From: Planoprotostelium fungivorum
Lineage: Eukaryota > Evosea > Variosea > Cavosteliida > Cavosteliaceae
Assembly: GCA_003024175.1 (NCBI GenBank)
Contig: MDYQ01000134.1
Location: 1 to 64,000 of the forward strand
Length of the DNA stretch: 64,000 bases
Direction: 5' to 3'
Both the position numbers and the translations under genes were made by a program. The notes under the pieces were generated by a model. The model did not search any database. It was not told the origin of the DNA and worked only from the letters and a program-made list of their open reading frames with translations. This document shows, piece after piece, positions 62,790 through 64,000 of this stretch (within the stretch, counting starts at the first letter, position 1; each line of letters opens with the position of its first letter).

Positions 62790-64000
62790 ATGAGCTCCGA
62801 ATTGTGGCAATCCATCGTTCATCCTCCGTATCATTCTTTGGAGGATGATTACGAATTACTACAACAACGACAGATAAAAAAGTTGAAGAAAGAGGTGAAG
62901 ATCGACGCCTCCGTTTGATCTGACCTCTGCATTCAGCATGAAGAGAGAAGAGTCAGGATCGAAGCGAAACGTCGTGAGATCGAAGCAAAGAAAGCTTCCA
63001 TCGAGAATCGACAGGCCGATTTGGAAGATCGCAAACAGAAGCGGTTAGAAAGAGAGGTGAATCTCCGTTCGAACGATCATTCATCTGTTTCAGGCAGCAG
63101 AAGCGAAGAAGGAGGATGTCAAAAAGGATGGTGATGAGAAGAAGAAAGACGATGCGGATAAGAAGACTGAAGTGAAAGCCGAAACCACTTCACCTATCAC
63201 AGATCCAATGGTGCTCATCTGATCTGTATGATATGACGTTATGACTGTTGACAGTTGGATGATAAGGATGACAAGTCGGAGAAGGAAGCGCCTCAAAAGA
63301 AGGGAAAGGGAAAGAAGAGCAGCGCCCACAGCAGTCGAGAGCTTCGAAATTTATTACAAGATGGTGATCTTCCAAGACGAACCAGTCTAACTCGTACAGG
63401 CACCCACCAGCCAAAGAAATGGACCGGAGTCCAATTCGAGGGACAAGAGACCTTGTTAGACGATTTAGACAAAGTCGTCACCAAGCTGAAGAATTACCAA
63501 GAGCACTCTTATCCTTTTGTGTCGAGGGTAAGGAAATCAGATGCTCCCGACTACTACGACATCATCAAGACTCCAATGGATCTCACGACCATGGCCAAGA
63601 AGCTCAACAAATGCGAGTATCCTTTCCTCTCTCTCTTCCTTCTCCTCTCTTTTCCCTTGACATCGTGAGATACATCTCAAAGAAGGAGTTTCAAGAGGAT
63701 CTCGCTTTGATCTTTTCGAATTGCAGGACATACAATACCGACCCAGTGAGCGTCTTGTCATCATCATCATGATCACATGCACATGCACACTCTACATCCT
63801 ATATAGATCGTACGACTGAATGGAACAGAGTGCAAAGATCTATCTAGAACACGCCGATGCCATGGAGAGAAGAGCGAGAGAACTACTGAGGAGTGTGAGA
63901 GAAGTGGGACAATCAGACAAAGACGGTGAGAGAGAAGAAGGAGGAGAGGGTGACCGTCACAGTGGGTTCACCCCTCAGCGATGAAGAGCCCATCTCCTTG
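62790..64000 (+). CDS. Bromodomain protein, Spt7-like SAGA subunit (5' part)
   Basis: ATG 62790 opens MSSELWQSIVHPPYHSLEDD, followed by a charged coiled coil (ERRVRIEAKRREIEAKKASI) and a Lys/Asp-rich segment. The bromodomain starts DLDKVVTKLKNYQEHSYPFV. It continues through VRKSDAPDYYDIIKTPMDLTTMAKKL to ISKKEFQEDLALIFSNCRTYNTDP, with the acetyl-lysine-binding Asn in TYN. After an intron come AKIYLEHADAMERRARELL. The KREAPDYYDIIKNPMDL-type loop with SNCLTYN is typical of Spt7/SUPT7L-like and STAGA bromodomains. The gene runs off the window end. It is expected to act in chromatin-linked transcription in the nucleus. Intron edges are regular. Confidence 0.8.

Overview
This window is nuclear DNA of a free-living unicellular eukaryote with a compact, intron-rich genome. 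Nearly every gene is cut by several GT-AG introns, mostly 36-60 nt and a few of about 25 nt. Genes alternate strands, and start or stop codons of neighbours often lie only 17-115 bp apart. The gene mix points to an amoebozoan, possibly a protostelid such as Planoprotostelium. This mix includes Pmp-type beta-helix proteins, one fused to a tyrosine-kinase-like receptor, an LRR-filamin protein, fungal-type Zn2Cys6-PAS and Con-6/Con-10 proteins, and a GPI-anchored GH17 glucanase with X8 domains. That assignment is inference. I recognised no rRNA, tRNA or CRISPR array.

Layout. 0-0.8 kb: 3' part of an HSL-type esterase. 0.9-3.7 kb: a gene-poor island with a broken Tc1/IS630-like transposase and duplicated repeats with hairpins. 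3.8-11 kb: ankyrin protein, a microbial-rhodopsin-like protein lacking the retinal lysine, an MFS transporter and hydroxyacid-oxoacid transhydrogenase. 11.8-12.5 kb: an Arf GTPase. 13.4-18 kb: a large secreted Pmp-repeat protein. 18.3-21.2 kb: a divergent pair of related two-membrane-segment proteins and an atypical Rho-like GTPase. 21.6-27.1 kb: a receptor kinase with a Pmp-repeat ectodomain. 27.3-34.5 kb: myotubularin phosphatase, Zn2Cys6-PAS regulator and LRR-filamin protein. 34.6-46.3 kb: a small hypothetical protein, PPP4R1-like HEAT protein, GH17-X8 glucanase, ALG12, an RRG7-like protein and an ankyrin protein. 46.5-54 kb: a SPATA20-like protein, a coiled-coil protein, a small membrane protein, a PH-domain protein and a Con-6/Con-10 protein. 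54.3-64 kb: an AAA ATPase, a purple acid phosphatase, a double-PH protein, a secreted protein and the start of an Spt7-like bromodomain protein.

Shared themes are secretion and the cell surface (Pmp proteins, glucanase, phosphatase, ALG12 glycosylation), membrane signalling (Arf, Rho-like, myotubularin, PH proteins, receptor kinase) and spore or stress biology (Con-6/Con-10, glucanase). There is no sign of operons.

The most unusual signal crosses gene boundaries. A short motif, CTACAACG, and its reverse complement CGTTGTAG occur about 50 times. Most copies sit inside introns, in both orientations, often supplying the 3' splice site. Some are joined head to head into a 16-18 bp palindrome, and two whole 25-nt introns consist of little else. 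I interpret this as the trace of an introner-like mobile element that creates introns. The second notable item is the rhodopsin without its Schiff-base lysine.
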